Source: Winslowiella toletana (GTDB lineage Bacteria > Pseudomonadota > Gammaproteobacteria > Enterobacterales > Enterobacteriaceae). Taken from it: 64,000 nucleotides of DNA. The DNA is taken from assembly GCF_017875465.1 (NCBI RefSeq), contig NZ_JAGGMQ010000001.1, positions 2,728,001 to 2,792,000 of the forward strand. The letters are read 5' to 3'. Below the pieces are notes generated by a model. That model saw nothing but the letters and a program-made list of their open reading frames with translations. It had not been told where the DNA came from and did no database searches. Shown here one piece after another: positions 22,498 to 32,157 of this stretch; the stretch's first letter is position 1, and every line of letters starts with the position of its first letter. Position numbers and translations under genes: made by a program.

Positions 22498-23361
22498 GTG
22501 GACAGAACTGTGCAAATGACGCGTTTTCAGGCTTATTGCCGCCTGATGCGCATTGATAAACCGATCGGCTCGCTGCTGCTGCTGTGGCCAACGCTGTGGG
22601 CGCTGTGGCTGGCGGGAAGGGCGTTACCGCCGCTTAATGTGCTGCTGGTGTTTGTGCTTGGCGTGTTGTTTATGCGTGCGGCGGGATGTGTGATCAACGA
22701 CTACGCCGATCGCAACATCGACGGTCACGTTAAACGCACCGAATCCCGTCCGTTACCCAGCGGCGCAATCAGCGAAAAAGAGGCAAAGCTGCTGTTTATC
22801 GCGCTGGTGCTGGTCTCTTTTGCTCTGGTGCTGACGATGAATGCGATGACCATCTGGCTGTCGTTTGCCGGGCTGGCGCTGGCGTGGATCTATCCGTTTA
22901 TGAAGCGCTATACCCATCTGCCACAGGTGGTGCTGGGCGCCGCCTTTGGCTGGGCGATCCCGATGGCGTGGGCGGCGGTTAGCGAAAGCGTGCCGTTAAC
23001 CTGCTGGCTGCTGTTCTTCGCCAATATCTGCTGGACGGTGGCCTACGACACCCAGTATGCGATGGTGGATCGCGATGACGATCTGAAAATCGGCGTGAAA
23101 TCGACCGCCATTCTGTTTGGGCGTTTTGATAAGTTGATTATTGGCTTGTTACAGCTGGTCAGCCTGCTGTTGCTGGCGGCGATTGGCCTGCTGATGGCGC
23201 TGAACTGGGCATTCTGGGCGGCGATGGTGCTGGCGGCAGGGCTGTTTATTTATCAACAAAAACTGATTGCCGCGCGTGAACGCGATGCCTGCTTTAAAGC
23301 CTTTTTAAACAATAATTATGTTGGCCTGGTGCTGTTTATTGGCGTGGTGTTAGCGGTGTAA
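22498..23361 (+). CDS. ubiA: 4-hydroxybenzoate octaprenyltransferase
   Basis: Membrane prenyltransferase joining 4-hydroxybenzoate to the polyprenyl tail of ubiquinone. It has 287 residues and about nine helices. The two Mg/diphosphate-binding motifs are [11 protein letters not shown] near residue 65 and [12 protein letters not shown] near 185. GTG at 22498, directly after the ubiC stop, is taken as the start; ATG at 22516 is a possible alternative. A palindromic unit follows the gene. Confidence 0.95.
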   Translation: MDRTVQMTRFQAYCRLMRIDKPIGSLLLLWPTLWALWLAGRALPPLNVLLVFVLGVLFMRAAGCVINDYADRNIDGHVKRTESRPLPSGAISEKEAKLLFIALVLVSFALVLTMNAMTIWLSFAGLALAWIYPFMKRYTHLPQVVLGAAFGWAIPMAWAAVSESVPLTCWLLFFANICWTVAYDTQYAMVDRDDDLKIGVKSTAILFGRFDKLIIGLLQLVSLLLLAAIGLLMALNWAFWAAMVLAAGLFIYQQKLIAARERDACFKAFLNNNYVGLVLFIGVVLAV

Positions 23362-23367
23362 TAACAG

Positions 23368-23389
23368 GGGGCGGCGAGAACGCCGCCCC
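23368..23389. repeat. REP-like palindrome between ubiA and plsB
   Basis: GGGGCGGCGAGAACGCCGCC followed by CC, a unit of the dispersed family, six bases after the ubiA stop and seven before the convergent plsB stop. It can serve both genes as a 3' structure. Confidence 0.85.
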
Positions 23390-23395
23390 TGGGGG

Positions 23396-25837
23396 CTACT
23401 CTGATGCGAGCGCGCTTTCCGGCGCCACCGCACTTTCAATTGTCTGTCGTACATCCTGGGTGATCAAATCCGCCAGCAGATGGTAAACCTTCTGCGTCTG
23501 CTCAATCAGCGCATCACCGGTATCACTGATATAGCCTTCATCGCGTAAGGTCAGCACCAGCGTTGAGAATACTGCTTTATCGAAGAACTCCGGCGCGTTA
23601 ATACCATGCAGCACCGACAGGCGTTGCGCCATCGTGCGGCTCTCTTTTTCCAGTGAACCACGGTTAATCGCCGGGTTAGCGCTGAGAATCGAGAAGGTGA
23701 TGGCATAACGCTGCAGCGTTTCACGCACGCCAGCAGCCAGCAGCTGCAACGTACGGAAGCGCGCCGGACTCAGACGCAAGTGGCTGTCATCAGCGGTAAT
23801 CAGACCCTGGCGCGCCAGCTCGGTAATCAGCGCATCCAGCACCTGTGGCAGCTGCTCTTTATTCCAGCTCAGGAACAGCTCACTTTTCAGCATCGGATAG
23901 ATTACGCTGACCTGACGTAACAGTTCCGCCCGCGACAGCTCGCGATGCTGCTGCACAATGGCGGCAATCAGCGCCGGTAACACCAGCATATGATGGATAT
24001 TGTTACGGTAGTAGGTCATCAGCACCGCCTGCTCACGCGGCAGAATAATGATGTCGCCGATATTGTCCTGCTCGGTTTCAAACTTATTCATGCCCAGCGC
24101 GCTCTCCAGCAGCTCGGTGGCGCTGAGATCCGGCACCGTGGCGTCTGGCGAGTAAGGCACGTTGCGCAGCAGCTGAATATAGCACTCAAGCTGCTCGGTG
24201 AGCTGCTCACGGGTCAGCGAGCGCTGGCGTGAAGCCAGCAGCGCGGTGACGCACAGGTTCATGGCGTTAGCGGCACCGGCGTTGTTAATCCGCACCATAA
24301 CGCGCTGAGCGATATCATTGACCGCTGGCGTCAGCCAGGCCGGGCGCTGTGCTTCAATCGGGTCGATCGAATCACGCCATTCCGGCACATGGTTATTCAG
24401 ATAGTTAATCAGCGGCAGCGGTTCACCAAAGTTAACGTAGCCCTGGCCGAGGTTACGCAGCTTGCGTAAGCCACGCACCATCTGCATAAAGCCTTCTTTC
24501 TCTTTGGTGGCGCCGCGCAGTTCTTTGGCGTAAGTGCCCACTTCCATCACATGCTCATAGCCAATATAGATCGGCACCAGCGTGATCGGGCGGTTGCCGC
24601 CGCGCAGCATCGCCTGAATGGTCATTGACAGGGTGCCGGTTTTTGGATCGAGCAGTCGCCCGGTGCGCGAACGTCCGCCTTCGACGAAGTATTCCACCGA
24701 ATATCCGCGGGTAAACAGTTCACCGAGGTATTCACGGAACACCGTGGCGTAAAGTTTATTGCCTTTAAAGGTGCGGCGAATAAAGAACGCGCCAAGACGA
24801 CGGAAAATCGGGCCCGCTGGCCAGAAGTTCAGGTTAATCCCGGCGGCGATATGCGGCGGCACCAGCCCCTGATGATAGAGCACGTAGGAGAGCAGCAGAT
24901 AGTCCATGTGGCTGCGGTGGCAGGGCACGTAGACGATCTCGTGACCATCCTGCGCCAGCTGACGCACGCGTTCGCCGCCATTGACGTTGATGCCCTGATA
25001 CAGCTTGCTCCACGTCCAGCCCATAATGCGGTCGGTGAGGCGAATCGCTTCATACGAGAAGTCAGCGGCAATCTCTTCCATCAGTTCAATGGCGTTTTGC
25101 TGCGCCTTCTCATGGGAGATTTTACGCGTGCGCGCTTCATCTTCCACCGCTTTGGCGATCGCTTTTGATTGCAACAGGCGGCCAAACAGCTCCTGACGCA
25201 CCGGCAGGCGTGGGCCTATCGCCGCCAGACGCTGACGGGCAAAGTGCATCCGCGCGACGCGCGCCAGTTTCTGCGCGATGGTTTTATCGGTGCCGTGTTC
25301 GGTGGCCATCCGGCGCAGCGAGACGGTCGGTGAGAAGCGCACAAAGCTGTCGCGTCCCAGCCAGATAACGGCAAAGAACTTCTGCACGCCATTCAGTACG
25401 CGCAGATGCGGCGTCTGTTCGCCCTGTACTTCGCGACCCGGCGCCCGGCCAAACATCACCGAAATCGGCACCATCTGCACGTCCAGATCGGGATTGCTGC
25501 GATGCAGGTCCAGATAGTCGTGGAACAGTTTTACCGAATCAGGGTCAGGCACGAAATAGGGAAAGACGCGCGGGCCGTCATGGATAAACACATGACGTGG
25601 CAAAACCGTGCCATCGATTTCCAGCGGCTCCAGCGGATCGGGCAAGTCGCGTTTGCGACATTGCGCTCGCAGCGCCAGCAGATCCGCCTTTGAATCATAA
25701 GGCAATACATACATAATAGGACGCGACGTATCGAGCCCAAGTTCTGCTACCGGATCGGCCGGAATAGCTTTACTCTTCACCAAAAATGAGAGTGGTAAGT
25801 TTAGTAACTTGTAGTAGAAATTACGCCAACCTGACAT
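23396..25837 (-). CDS. plsB: Glycerol-3-phosphate 1-O-acyltransferase
   Basis: Inner-membrane enzyme that acylates sn-glycerol 3-phosphate at position 1 to begin phospholipid synthesis. It has 813 residues (807 in E. coli). Acyltransferase motifs are block [19 protein letters not shown] near 310, block [18 protein letters not shown] near 350, block [21 protein letters not shown] near 390 and block [15 protein letters not shown] near 425. [17 protein letters not shown] at 25837 matches the E. coli start; in-frame sequence upstream is not conserved. It is divergent from dgkA. Confidence 0.95.
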   Translation of the reverse strand: MSGWRNFYYKLLNLPLSFLVKSKAIPADPVAELGLDTSRPIMYVLPYDSKADLLALRAQCRKRDLPDPLEPLEIDGTVLPRHVFIHDGPRVFPYFVPDPDSVKLFHDYLDLHRSNPDLDVQMVPISVMFGRAPGREVQGEQTPHLRVLNGVQKFFAVIWLGRDSFVRFSPTVSLRRMATEHGTDKTIAQKLARVARMHFARQRLAAIGPRLPVRQELFGRLLQSKAIAKAVEDEARTRKISHEKAQQNAIELMEEIAADFSYEAIRLTDRIMGWTWSKLYQGINVNGGERVRQLAQDGHEIVYVPCHRSHMDYLLLSYVLYHQGLVPPHIAAGINLNFWPAGPIFRRLGAFFIRRTFKGNKLYATVFREYLGELFTRGYSVEYFVEGGRSRTGRLLDPKTGTLSMTIQAMLRGGNRPITLVPIYIGYEHVMEVGTYAKELRGATKEKEGFMQMVRGLRKLRNLGQGYVNFGEPLPLINYLNNHVPEWRDSIDPIEAQRPAWLTPAVNDIAQRVMVRINNAGAANAMNLCVTALLASRQRSLTREQLTEQLECYIQLLRNVPYSPDATVPDLSATELLESALGMNKFETEQDNIGDIIILPREQAVLMTYYRNNIHHMLVLPALIAAIVQQHRELSRAELLRQVSVIYPMLKSELFLSWNKEQLPQVLDALITELARQGLITADDSHLRLSPARFRTLQLLAAGVRETLQRYAITFSILSANPAINRGSLEKESRTMAQRLSVLHGINAPEFFDKAVFSTLVLTLRDEGYISDTGDALIEQTQKVYHLLADLITQDVRQTIESAVAPESALASE

Positions 25838-25965
25838 AGACAACATGAAGCCTCTTGTTAGCAAAGCGCGGCAAGCATACCAGAAAGCGCTATTAAGATC
25901 TGTTGTGTTGCAATACGTGCGCCACCCACAAGTTGACGTTAAACATCTCAAAGGGTTCCATCATT

Positions 25966-26334
25966 ATGGCAAATAATGTCACCGGTCTGACTCGCATCAT
26001 AAAAGCGGCAGGTTATTCATGGAAAGGAATACGTGCGGCCTGGCAGCATGAAGCTGCATTTCGCCAGGAGTCCGTCGCCGCAGTGATTGCGATTATCGTC
26101 GCCTGCTGGCTGGATGTGGATGCCATCACACGCGTGCTGCTGATTGGCTCGGTGCTGCTGGTGATTATTGTCGAGATCCTGAATAGCGCGATTGAGGCGG
26201 TTGTGGACCGCATCGGCAGCGAGCATCATCCGCTCTCCGGACGCGCCAAAGATATGGGATCGGCGGCGGTATTACTCTCTATTTTGCTGGCCCTGATGGT
26301 GTGGATCATGCTGCTGTGGTCGTATTGGACGTAA
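25966..26334 (+). CDS. dgkA: Diacylglycerol kinase
   Basis: Small trimeric inner-membrane kinase that recycles diacylglycerol, a by-product of osmoregulated glucan synthesis, to phosphatidic acid. It has 122 residues, the same length as in E. coli, with an amphipathic N-terminus (TRIIKAAGYSWKGIRAAW) and three membrane helices. The conserved active-site stretch EILNSAIEAVVDRIG is near residue 69. ATG at 25966 is preceded by AAGGG. Confidence 0.96.
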   Translation: MANNVTGLTRIIKAAGYSWKGIRAAWQHEAAFRQESVAAVIAIIVACWLDVDAITRVLLIGSVLLVIIVEILNSAIEAVVDRIGSEHHPLSGRAKDMGSAAVLLSILLALMVWIMLLWSYWT

Positions 26335-26396
26335 GCCGGCAGAAATCGCCAAACTGCTGTTTTTTACACAGCTTTCGCTTTTCAGCTGGCAAATAC

Positions 26397-26431
26397 CTGT
26401 ATATACTCACAGCGACTGTATAAACAACCAG
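26397..26431 (+). promoter_or_regulatory. Tandem LexA (SOS) boxes of lexA
   Basis: CTGTATATACTCACAG (26397-26412) and CTGTATAAACAACCAG (26416-26431) lie just before the lexA start. The first fits the CTG-N10-CAG consensus well. The double arrangement is the same as in E. coli lexA and gives autoregulation. Confidence 0.93.
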
Positions 26432-26439
26432 GGGGCGGT

Positions 26440-27048
26440 ATGAAAGCATTAACGGCAAGGCAGCAGCAGGTATATGATCTGATTCGTGACCACATTAGTC
26501 AGACCGGTATGCCGCCTACACGCGCCGAAATCGCCTCGCAATTAGGTTTTCGCTCTCCTAATGCAGCGGAAGAGCATCTGAAAGCGCTGGCGCGTAAAGG
26601 CGTGATCGAGATTGTATCTGGCGCTTCGCGCGGCATCCGGCTGATGATGGAAGAGGAGACCGGCTTACCGCTGATTGGCCGCGTCGCCGCAGGCGAACCG
26701 CTGCTGGCGGAACAGCATATTGAAGGTCACTTCCAGGTTGACGCCAGTCTGTTTAAACCTAATGCCGACTTTTTACTGCGTGTCAGCGGTATGTCGATGA
26801 AAGATATCGGTATTATGGATGGCGATCTGCTGGCCGTGCATAAAACCCAGGATGTGCGTAATGGCCAGGTGGTTGTGGCGCGCATTGATGATGAAGTGAC
26901 GGTTAAGCGCCTGAAAAAGCAGGGTAACATGGTGCAGCTGCTGCCGGAAAACAGTGAATTTCAGCCGATTGTTATCGACCTGCGTCAGCAAACCCTGACC
27001 ATCGAAGGCCTGGCGGTTGGTGTGATCCGTAACGGTAACTGGCTGTAA
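26440..27048 (+). CDS. lexA: SOS repressor LexA
   Basis: Repressor of the SOS regulon that cleaves itself when RecA filaments form. It has 202 residues, as in E. coli. A winged-helix DNA-binding domain occupies 1-70 ([20 protein letters not shown]). The cleavage site is Ala84-Gly85 (RVAAGEP), the catalytic serine is Ser119 (SGMSM) and the lysine Lys156 (VTVKR), all at the E. coli positions. AGGGGG stands just before the start, inside the region next to operator 2. Confidence 0.98.
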   Translation: MKALTARQQQVYDLIRDHISQTGMPPTRAEIASQLGFRSPNAAEEHLKALARKGVIEIVSGASRGIRLMMEEETGLPLIGRVAAGEPLLAEQHIEGHFQVDASLFKPNADFLLRVSGMSMKDIGIMDGDLLAVHKTQDVRNGQVVVARIDDEVTVKRLKKQGNMVQLLPENSEFQPIVIDLRQQTLTIEGLAVGVIRNGNWL

Positions 27049-27063
27049 GCGATTCCGTTGCTT

Positions 27064-27102
27064 CCTGCGCGCGCTGATCTCTTTCTGAGGGCGCGCGTCA
27101 GG
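27064..27102. other. Inverted repeat between lexA and dinF
   Basis: CCTGCGCGCGC (27064-27074) and GCGCGCGTCAGG (27091-27102) pair with one bulged base. There is no T-run, so it is more likely an mRNA structure between lexA and dinF than a full terminator. Confidence 0.45.
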
Positions 27103-27160
27103 TAAACGTCTTTATCTCACCCCCATTGTTGCGCCAGCTCTGCTGTGCCGCTTAATCGCG

Positions 27161-28498
27161 TTGTGGAAGCAGCCTGTGCGATTGTTTACTGCTACTGATA
27201 AAAACCTCTGGCGGCTGGCGCTGCCGATGATCCTCTCCAATATCACCGTGCCATTGCTGGGACTGGTGGATACTGCCGTTATTGGCCATCTTGACAGCCC
27301 AGCCTATCTGGGCGGCGTTGCGGTCGGCACTACGGCGACCAGTTTCCTGTTTATGCTGCTGCTGTTTCTGCGGATGAGCACCACCGGCTTAACCGCGCAG
27401 GCGTTTGGCGCTGGCGATAAACCGGCGCTGGCGCGCGCGCTGATGCAACCACTGCTGATGGCGCTGGTGGCCGGTGTACTGTTTGTGGCGTTTAAAGAGC
27501 CGCTCAGTCGTCTGGCGACCTCGGTGGTGGGTGGTAATCCGCAAGTGCTGTATCAGGCGCATCTGTTTATGTCGGTGCGCTGGCTTAGCGCGCCGGCTAC
27601 GCTGGCCAATCTGGTGATCCTCGGCTGGCTGCTTGGCGTGCAGTATGCGCGTGCGCCGGTGATTCTGCTGGTGGCTGGCAATCTGGTGAATATCCTGCTG
27701 GCGCTATGGTTTGTCACCGGCCTTGGCTGGGGCGTGCAGGGCGCGGCTGCAGCGACCGCGATTGCCGAATATGTCACACTGCTGATCGGCTTGCTGATGG
27801 TATGGCGAGTGCTTAAATTGCGCGGTGTTTCATTTAACTTGCTGAAAAATGGCTGGCGCGGCAATTTCAAACGCCTGCTGCGTCTGAATCGCGACATTAT
27901 GTTGCGTTCATTGATGCTGCAAATCTGCTTCGCTTCATTAACTGTCCTCGGCGCGCGTCTTGGCAGCGAAGTCGTAGCGGTTAATGCGGTGCTGTTGATG
28001 TTCCTCACCTTTACCGCCTATGCACTGGATGGTTTCGCTTATGCAGTAGAAGCTTATTCCGGTGAAGCATACGGCGCGCGTGACAGCAGCAAGCTGCTGC
28101 GCGTCTGGCACGCATCCTGCCGCCAGGCGGGTCTGGTTGCGCTGAGCTTTTCGCTGATTTACCTCGTTAGCGGCGAGTGGATTGTCTCAATGCTGACATC
28201 ATTACCCGAATTGCGCGCGATGGCCGATCGCTACCTTATCTGGCAGGTGATTTTGCCGGTTGCTGGCGTCTGGTGTTATCTGCTGGATGGCATGTTTATT
28301 GGCGCCACGCGTGGCAGTGAGATGCGCAATGGTATGGCGATTGCCGCACTCGGTTATGGCCTTACCTTGCTGACGTTACCCTGGCTGGGCAATCACGGCT
28401 TATGGCTGGCAGTGATGGTGTTTCTGTTATTGCGCGGCGTTTCGCTATGGTTTATCTGGCGACGCCACTGGCAAAATGACAGCTGGTTTCCTCGCTGA
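27161..28498 (+). CDS. dinF: MATE-family efflux protein DinF
   Basis: Inner-membrane multidrug/H+ or Na+ antiporter of the MATE family, SOS-induced with lexA in E. coli. It has 445 residues and twelve helices; the first half begins WRLALPMILSNITVPLLGLVDTA. The longest frame starts TTG at 27161. GTG at 27176 (MRLFTATDKNLWRLAL), with GGAAG a few bases upstream, agrees better with E. coli DinF length, so the exact start is uncertain. It is 112 bases after lexA. Confidence 0.92.
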   Translation: MWKQPVRLFTATDKNLWRLALPMILSNITVPLLGLVDTAVIGHLDSPAYLGGVAVGTTATSFLFMLLLFLRMSTTGLTAQAFGAGDKPALARALMQPLLMALVAGVLFVAFKEPLSRLATSVVGGNPQVLYQAHLFMSVRWLSAPATLANLVILGWLLGVQYARAPVILLVAGNLVNILLALWFVTGLGWGVQGAAAATAIAEYVTLLIGLLMVWRVLKLRGVSFNLLKNGWRGNFKRLLRLNRDIMLRSLMLQICFASLTVLGARLGSEVVAVNAVLLMFLTFTAYALDGFAYAVEAYSGEAYGARDSSKLLRVWHASCRQAGLVALSFSLIYLVSGEWIVSMLTSLPELRAMADRYLIWQVILPVAGVWCYLLDGMFIGATRGSEMRNGMAIAALGYGLTLLTLPWLGNHGLWLAVMVFLLLRGVSLWFIWRRHWQNDSWFPR

Positions 28499-28740
28499 AA
28501 TATTTACTTACGGCTCGGTCTCGCAGAGATAATCACTTTAAAATCGATATATTTCAGCGTGTTAATCTTAATTCAGGCTCCTGCTTCAGCGTAAATGGCT
28601 GGCTTATTGCGTGCTTTCCACTTTCATTGACTATAATTATCTGTGTGATTAGCAAATGGACAGCGTTTTCTTCTAACAGTAGAGGCGTAGCTAATACGAA
28701 ACACCAAAACTGTTATAACCTAAGGTAGAGGAATTATATT

Positions 28741-28953
28741 ATGAATAGCGACCAAGCCGGCGGTAACTGGAAACAGTTTAAAGGTACAGTGAAGGAAAAA
28801 TGGGGCAAACTTACCGATGACGACATGACGGTGATCGAAGGTAAACGCGATCAACTGGTAGGTAAAATCCAGGAACGTTATGGTTACGCTAAGGAAGAGG
28901 CGGAAAAAGAAGTCAAGGATTGGGAAACCAAAAACAGCGATTATCGCTGGTAA
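28741..28953 (+). CDS. yjbJ: CsbD-family stress protein YjbJ
   Basis: 70-residue hydrophilic, highly charged protein of the CsbD family. It matches E. coli YjbJ, an abundant stationary-phase protein of unknown function, including NWKQFKGTVKEKWGKLTDDD and VGKIQERYGYAKEEAEKEV. AGGTAGAGGA precedes the ATG. A hairpin GGCACAC-GGA-GTGTGCC lies at 28996-29012. RpoS dependence is known for the E. coli gene and only presumed here. Confidence 0.95.
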   Translation: MNSDQAGGNWKQFKGTVKEKWGKLTDDDMTVIEGKRDQLVGKIQERYGYAKEEAEKEVKDWETKNSDYRW

Positions 28954-29031
28954 CCAGGGTTTAAAGTCCACTTAAGGACCATGTTCCTGGCTGAAGGCAC
29001 ACGGAGTGTGCCGCTTAATGCCTTTCTGCTA

Positions 29032-29550
29032 CTAGCGCCCGCGTTTTTTATTACTCACTACCGTATGATCGTGTTCGCAATTTTCCTGATGCGTACAGGC
29101 TTCCACTTCACGACACCCCACACACAATCCATGTGCTTCAATCACGCTATGGCGTAATACAAAGCCTGACTGACGCGCCAGTACCTGCAAAATATCTTCC
29201 ACCCCTGCCGCATGCTTCTCATTAACCGAACCACAGCGATCACAAATCAGCATCGCCGAACTGTGTTCCGCCTCTTCGAAATGATGACACACCACATAGC
29301 TGTTATTCGATTCCACGCGGTGAATAAAGCCCTGCTCCAGCAGAAAATCGAGCGCACGATAAACCGTCGGCGGCTTCGCCTGTGGCTCCGATACCCGCAG
29401 CAAATCGAGCAGATCATAAGCGCTGATCGCGCCTTTCTGTTCAGTCATCAGACGTAAAACTTCCAGACGCTGCGGGGTCAGTCGCACATTGCGCTGCTGA
29501 CAGAGTTGTTCTGCCTGCGACAAAAGTTGTTCAGGAAGGATGGCGCTCAT
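29032..29550 (-). CDS. zur: Zinc uptake regulator Zur
   Basis: Fur-family, Zn(II)-dependent repressor of zinc import genes. It has 172 residues: winged helix 1-85 (NVRLTPQRLEVLRLMTEQKG) and dimerisation domain with metal ligands VVCHHFEEAEHSS near 88 and the structural-zinc cysteines in ICDRCGS and LCVGCREVEAC. The C-terminal tail QENCEHDHTVVSN is Cys/His-rich. CCGGAG precedes the ATG. The gene is monocistronic and convergent with yjbJ. Confidence 0.96.
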   Translation of the reverse strand: MSAILPEQLLSQAEQLCQQRNVRLTPQRLEVLRLMTEQKGAISAYDLLDLLRVSEPQAKPPTVYRALDFLLEQGFIHRVESNNSYVVCHHFEEAEHSSAMLICDRCGSVNEKHAAGVEDILQVLARQSGFVLRHSVIEAHGLCVGCREVEACTHQENCEHDHTVVSNKKRGR

Positions 29551-30014
29551 GATGAATCTCCGGACCGAAATGAGATGTTATTTTATCACGTGCAGCAAAA
29601 AACGCCGAATGCTCAGTTTTCGCCAGTGGCAAGTTGAATAATCATTAACATTCTGAAAGCAGGTAAGTTAAACAACATTTATCTGAAATAGTGGTAAATC
29701 AACAGTTCGGCTTATCGGTGTTTTTTGTGTCAAATCCCGCCACTAACGACTTGTCAGCCATTTTTCCGATTTGCAGTCAGAAAAAAACCGGTCTACTGTT
29801 AAATAATGCTTATCTGGCTAACTGATTTTCCTCTGGTTTTTTTAGAGTTAATCGTTAGTTCATTAACAGATTCCACAAACTCCAATCACCAGATAAGCCC
29901 ACTTAAAGCGAGTGAGTTCACGGCAATAACACTCCACCCGGATGCGCATTATCAGGGTAGGGGCATTCTGCGTGCATTTAGCGTGTAAATTTCAATTCGG
30001 GTGGTTTCAGGCAA
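29551..30014. other. 464-base gap between zur and the TraF-like gene
   Basis: AT-rich sequence holding the divergent promoters of zur (minus) and the next gene (plus). No coding frame is credible and no clear operator palindrome was found by eye. Confidence 0.5.
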
Positions 30015-31256
30015 ATGGCAAATTTATCAAAGCGTATTTTCAGGACTTCTCATCCCATCGTATTAAATGCACTGCTAATGGTGCCGTTTAGCGGGATTGC
30101 GGCAGGCAACTATTTTGATGCACGTAACGACGCAATGGGCGGCACTGGTGTGGCCTCCTCAACCTATGGCACTGCGCCATTAGCTAACCCGGCGTTATTG
30201 ACCAAAGCGCAGCCAGACGACGATGTCAGCGTGATTATCCCGTCTGTGGGCGTGCAGCTGACGGATAAAGATAAGCTGGTTGATAAAGTTGATGATATTT
30301 CGGATTCCGTGGATGGTTACCGCGGCCTGACCGATGATTTAAGTCTTGCCAACTATCCTAAGTTACAGGCTGCCGCAGGCGATCTGGCTGGACAGCTGCG
30401 TGGTCTGCGCGGCAATACTGCCCAGGGTTCCGCTGGTGCGGCCATTGTGGTGGCGGTACCAAATGAAGTGCTGCCGTTTGCTTTTGTCACGAAAGCCTAC
30501 GGCACCGCCCATCTGGCGACCGATGTATCGCAGAGCGATATCGATTATTTGCAGGGTGTAGCAGATGGCACCGTGCTGCCGCTGCCGGGTGACGAAGATC
30601 GTCTCACCTCCGCCGGTCTGGGACGCGGGGCGATTGTTACCGATTATGGTATTGCCGTGGCGCATGAGTTTAATGTCGCCGGTCATCCGGTATCGGTGGG
30701 CGTAACGCCAAAACTGCAGAAAACGTACCTGTATAACTACAGCGTGTCGGTTTATAACTACGACAAGTCGGACTTTACCGAAGGCCGCTATAAAAACAGT
30801 AACACCGGTTTTAACCTTGATGCCGGTCTGGCGACCGATATTGGCGACAACTGGACGCTGGGTTTAAGTGCGCAGAACCTGATTTCGCGTGATATCGATA
30901 CCAAAGAGGTGAGTGGCTACACCGATACTTACCAGATCCGCCCACTGGTGACTTCCGGTGTCTCCTGGCATACCGAACGGCTGACCACCAGTCTCGATGT
31001 CGATCTGACCCCAACCAAGCGTTTTAAAACTCAGCAGGATAGCCAGTACGCTGGTGTCGGTGCCGAGTACCGCCTGTTTAGCTGGCTGCAATTGCGTGGT
31101 GGTTATCGTGCGGATATGAAATCGAACGATACCAATGTCGCCACTGCCGGTTTTGGCATATCGCCGTTTAATAATTCGGTACATCTCGATCTGGCCGGTT
31201 CTGTCGGTGACGACAACACCTGGGGCGCAATGGCGCAGCTCGGTTTTAACTTCTGA
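30015..31256 (+). CDS. TraF-family (conjugal transfer-like) outer-membrane barrel protein
   Basis: 413-residue protein with a signal-like N-terminus (hydrophobic residues 17-30, ending …SGIAAG). NYFDARNDAMGGTGVASSTYGTAPLANPALL is the typical opening of the TraF_2/FadL-like barrel family. The rest is strand-like with alternating aromatics, and the C-terminus GAMAQLGFNF ends in Phe, the barrel assembly signal. No conjugation genes are nearby, so the family name should not be read as function. It may be a transport or adhesion-related barrel. It is preceded by a weak ribosome site (AGG). Confidence 0.8.
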   Translation: MANLSKRIFRTSHPIVLNALLMVPFSGIAAGNYFDARNDAMGGTGVASSTYGTAPLANPALLTKAQPDDDVSVIIPSVGVQLTDKDKLVDKVDDISDSVDGYRGLTDDLSLANYPKLQAAAGDLAGQLRGLRGNTAQGSAGAAIVVAVPNEVLPFAFVTKAYGTAHLATDVSQSDIDYLQGVADGTVLPLPGDEDRLTSAGLGRGAIVTDYGIAVAHEFNVAGHPVSVGVTPKLQKTYLYNYSVSVYNYDKSDFTEGRYKNSNTGFNLDAGLATDIGDNWTLGLSAQNLISRDIDTKEVSGYTDTYQIRPLVTSGVSWHTERLTTSLDVDLTPTKRFKTQQDSQYAGVGAEYRLFSWLQLRGGYRADMKSNDTNVATAGFGISPFNNSVHLDLAGSVGDDNTWGAMAQLGFNF

Positions 31257-31266
31257 TTACGGCTGG

Positions 31267-31286
31267 GGGCGAGGGATCCCTCGCCC
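31267..31286. repeat. Perfect 20-base palindrome after the TraF-like gene
   Basis: GGGCGAGGGATCCCTCGCCC is fully self-complementary without a loop, 11 bases after the stop. No T-run follows. It is similar in position and edge (GGGCG…CGCCC) to the REP-like family but has a different core. Confidence 0.8.
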
Positions 31287-31376
31287 ATGGAGTGGTGTAG
31301 AATTGATTATCTGTCAGTTCAGTCATGATAAAATTAAGTTTTTCATCTTAAAGTGACAGCAGAGAGGATATCTGTT

Positions 31377-31676
31377 TTATCGTTTGCGAAAATAAAACGC
31401 GATCTTTTTGATAATATAATAAAGAATCATGGCATAAACAGTTACAGCAACAACTAATGCTGCAAAGGACGCAGGGTCAGAATCAGGCTCATAAATATCT
31501 GGCTGATATTTGTCAAAAAAGCTATGCGCCTCATCAACTAAATAGCTGGTAACAGAATGCAAAGGCATCCCGTAGCGAGAAAGAAAAAGAGCCACAATAA
31601 AACACCCAATGAACAATATGACGTTCTTACCGTATCTTGCAGTTAGCAAAGTCACTTTCCCCCTGTACGTCAACAT
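31377..31676 (-). CDS. Small two-helix membrane protein, candidate immunity protein
   Basis: 99 residues. Helix 1 is at about 17-36 (NVILFIGCFIVALFLSRYG) and helix 2 at about 69-89 (FAALVVAVTVYAMILYYII). Between them is an acidic loop (DEAHSFFDKYQPDIYEPDSD), and the tail is basic (KKIAFYFRKR), which puts the loop in the periplasm by the positive-inside rule. The gene begins inside the end of the Tlde1-like gene. GTG at 31655, just after AGGGGGAAA, is an alternative start and would still overlap. No family is recognised. Position, overlap and topology fit an immunity protein for a periplasm-acting effector; this is inference. Confidence 0.65.
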   Translation of the reverse strand: MLTYRGKVTLLTARYGKNVILFIGCFIVALFLSRYGMPLHSVTSYLVDEAHSFFDKYQPDIYEPDSDPASFAALVVAVTVYAMILYYIIKKIAFYFRKR

Positions 31677-32157
31677 AGCCGTATGCGATTAAACCACTCC
31701 GCGAACCGGGGACTTTTACTTTATTGCGCTTGATAAGCGAATTTCTGACAGTATAAAAATCTGTGTTTCGCGAAAATGTAATGCATCCCTCACTTACTCC
31801 TGAACCATCGGGGCGAAGAGGATGTAACCGAAATCCACCACGCGAAACTCCATTTATAAAAATGCTGTCAGTCATTGTCTGTGAGTTGAAGAGTCCAAAC
31901 CATTCCTTCCGATTCGAATTATTCCACCAATCTATAACCGATCCCCTTAGCTGATTCATAGTGCTACCTTCTGGCCTGTCAACGATCCAATATCTTCCGA
32001 TTGGTATGGCGCTATTTACCTGAAAAGTGCAATTGGGATCATTAGTGTAAGGAGCCTGACCACTGAAAACGGGAAAAGTACCTACACCATAAACGTGCAA
32101 TTTTGCTTCCCCTCCACCCTTCGTAAGGTCGGCATAGCTCATGCGCATAATCTGCAT
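31627..32157 (-). CDS. Tlde1/DUF2778-type L,D-transpeptidase-like effector candidate
   Basis: 176 residues, no signal peptide. It resembles the DUF2778 (tlde1) family, whose Salmonella member Tlde1 is a type VI effector that damages peptidoglycan by L,D-carboxypeptidase and D-amino-acid exchange activity. Seen here: an N-terminal GGGEAKLHVYGVGTFPVFSG segment, AIPIGRYWIVDRPEGS near 50-65, and the catalytic-type motif His112 … SEGC with Cys125 (GGFRLHPLRPDGSGVSEGC). AAGGGAATGAT precedes ATG 32157. It overlaps the downstream small gene. Low G+C and absence from the E. coli order suggest acquisition. No vgrG, hcp or PAAR gene is in the window. Confidence 0.78.
   Translation of the reverse strand: MQIMRMSYADLTKGGGEAKLHVYGVGTFPVFSGQAPYTNDPNCTFQVNSAIPIGRYWIVDRPEGSTMNQLRGSVIDWWNNSNRKEWFGLFNSQTMTDSIFINGVSRGGFRLHPLRPDGSGVSEGCITFSRNTDFYTVRNSLIKRNKVKVPGSRSGLIAYGYVDVQGESDFANCKIR

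Noticed and set aside
30015..31256. Conjugative element suggested by the TraF-like name
   Set aside because: No relaxase, coupling protein, pilus gene or oriT-like sequence is nearby; only the barrel family name is shared.
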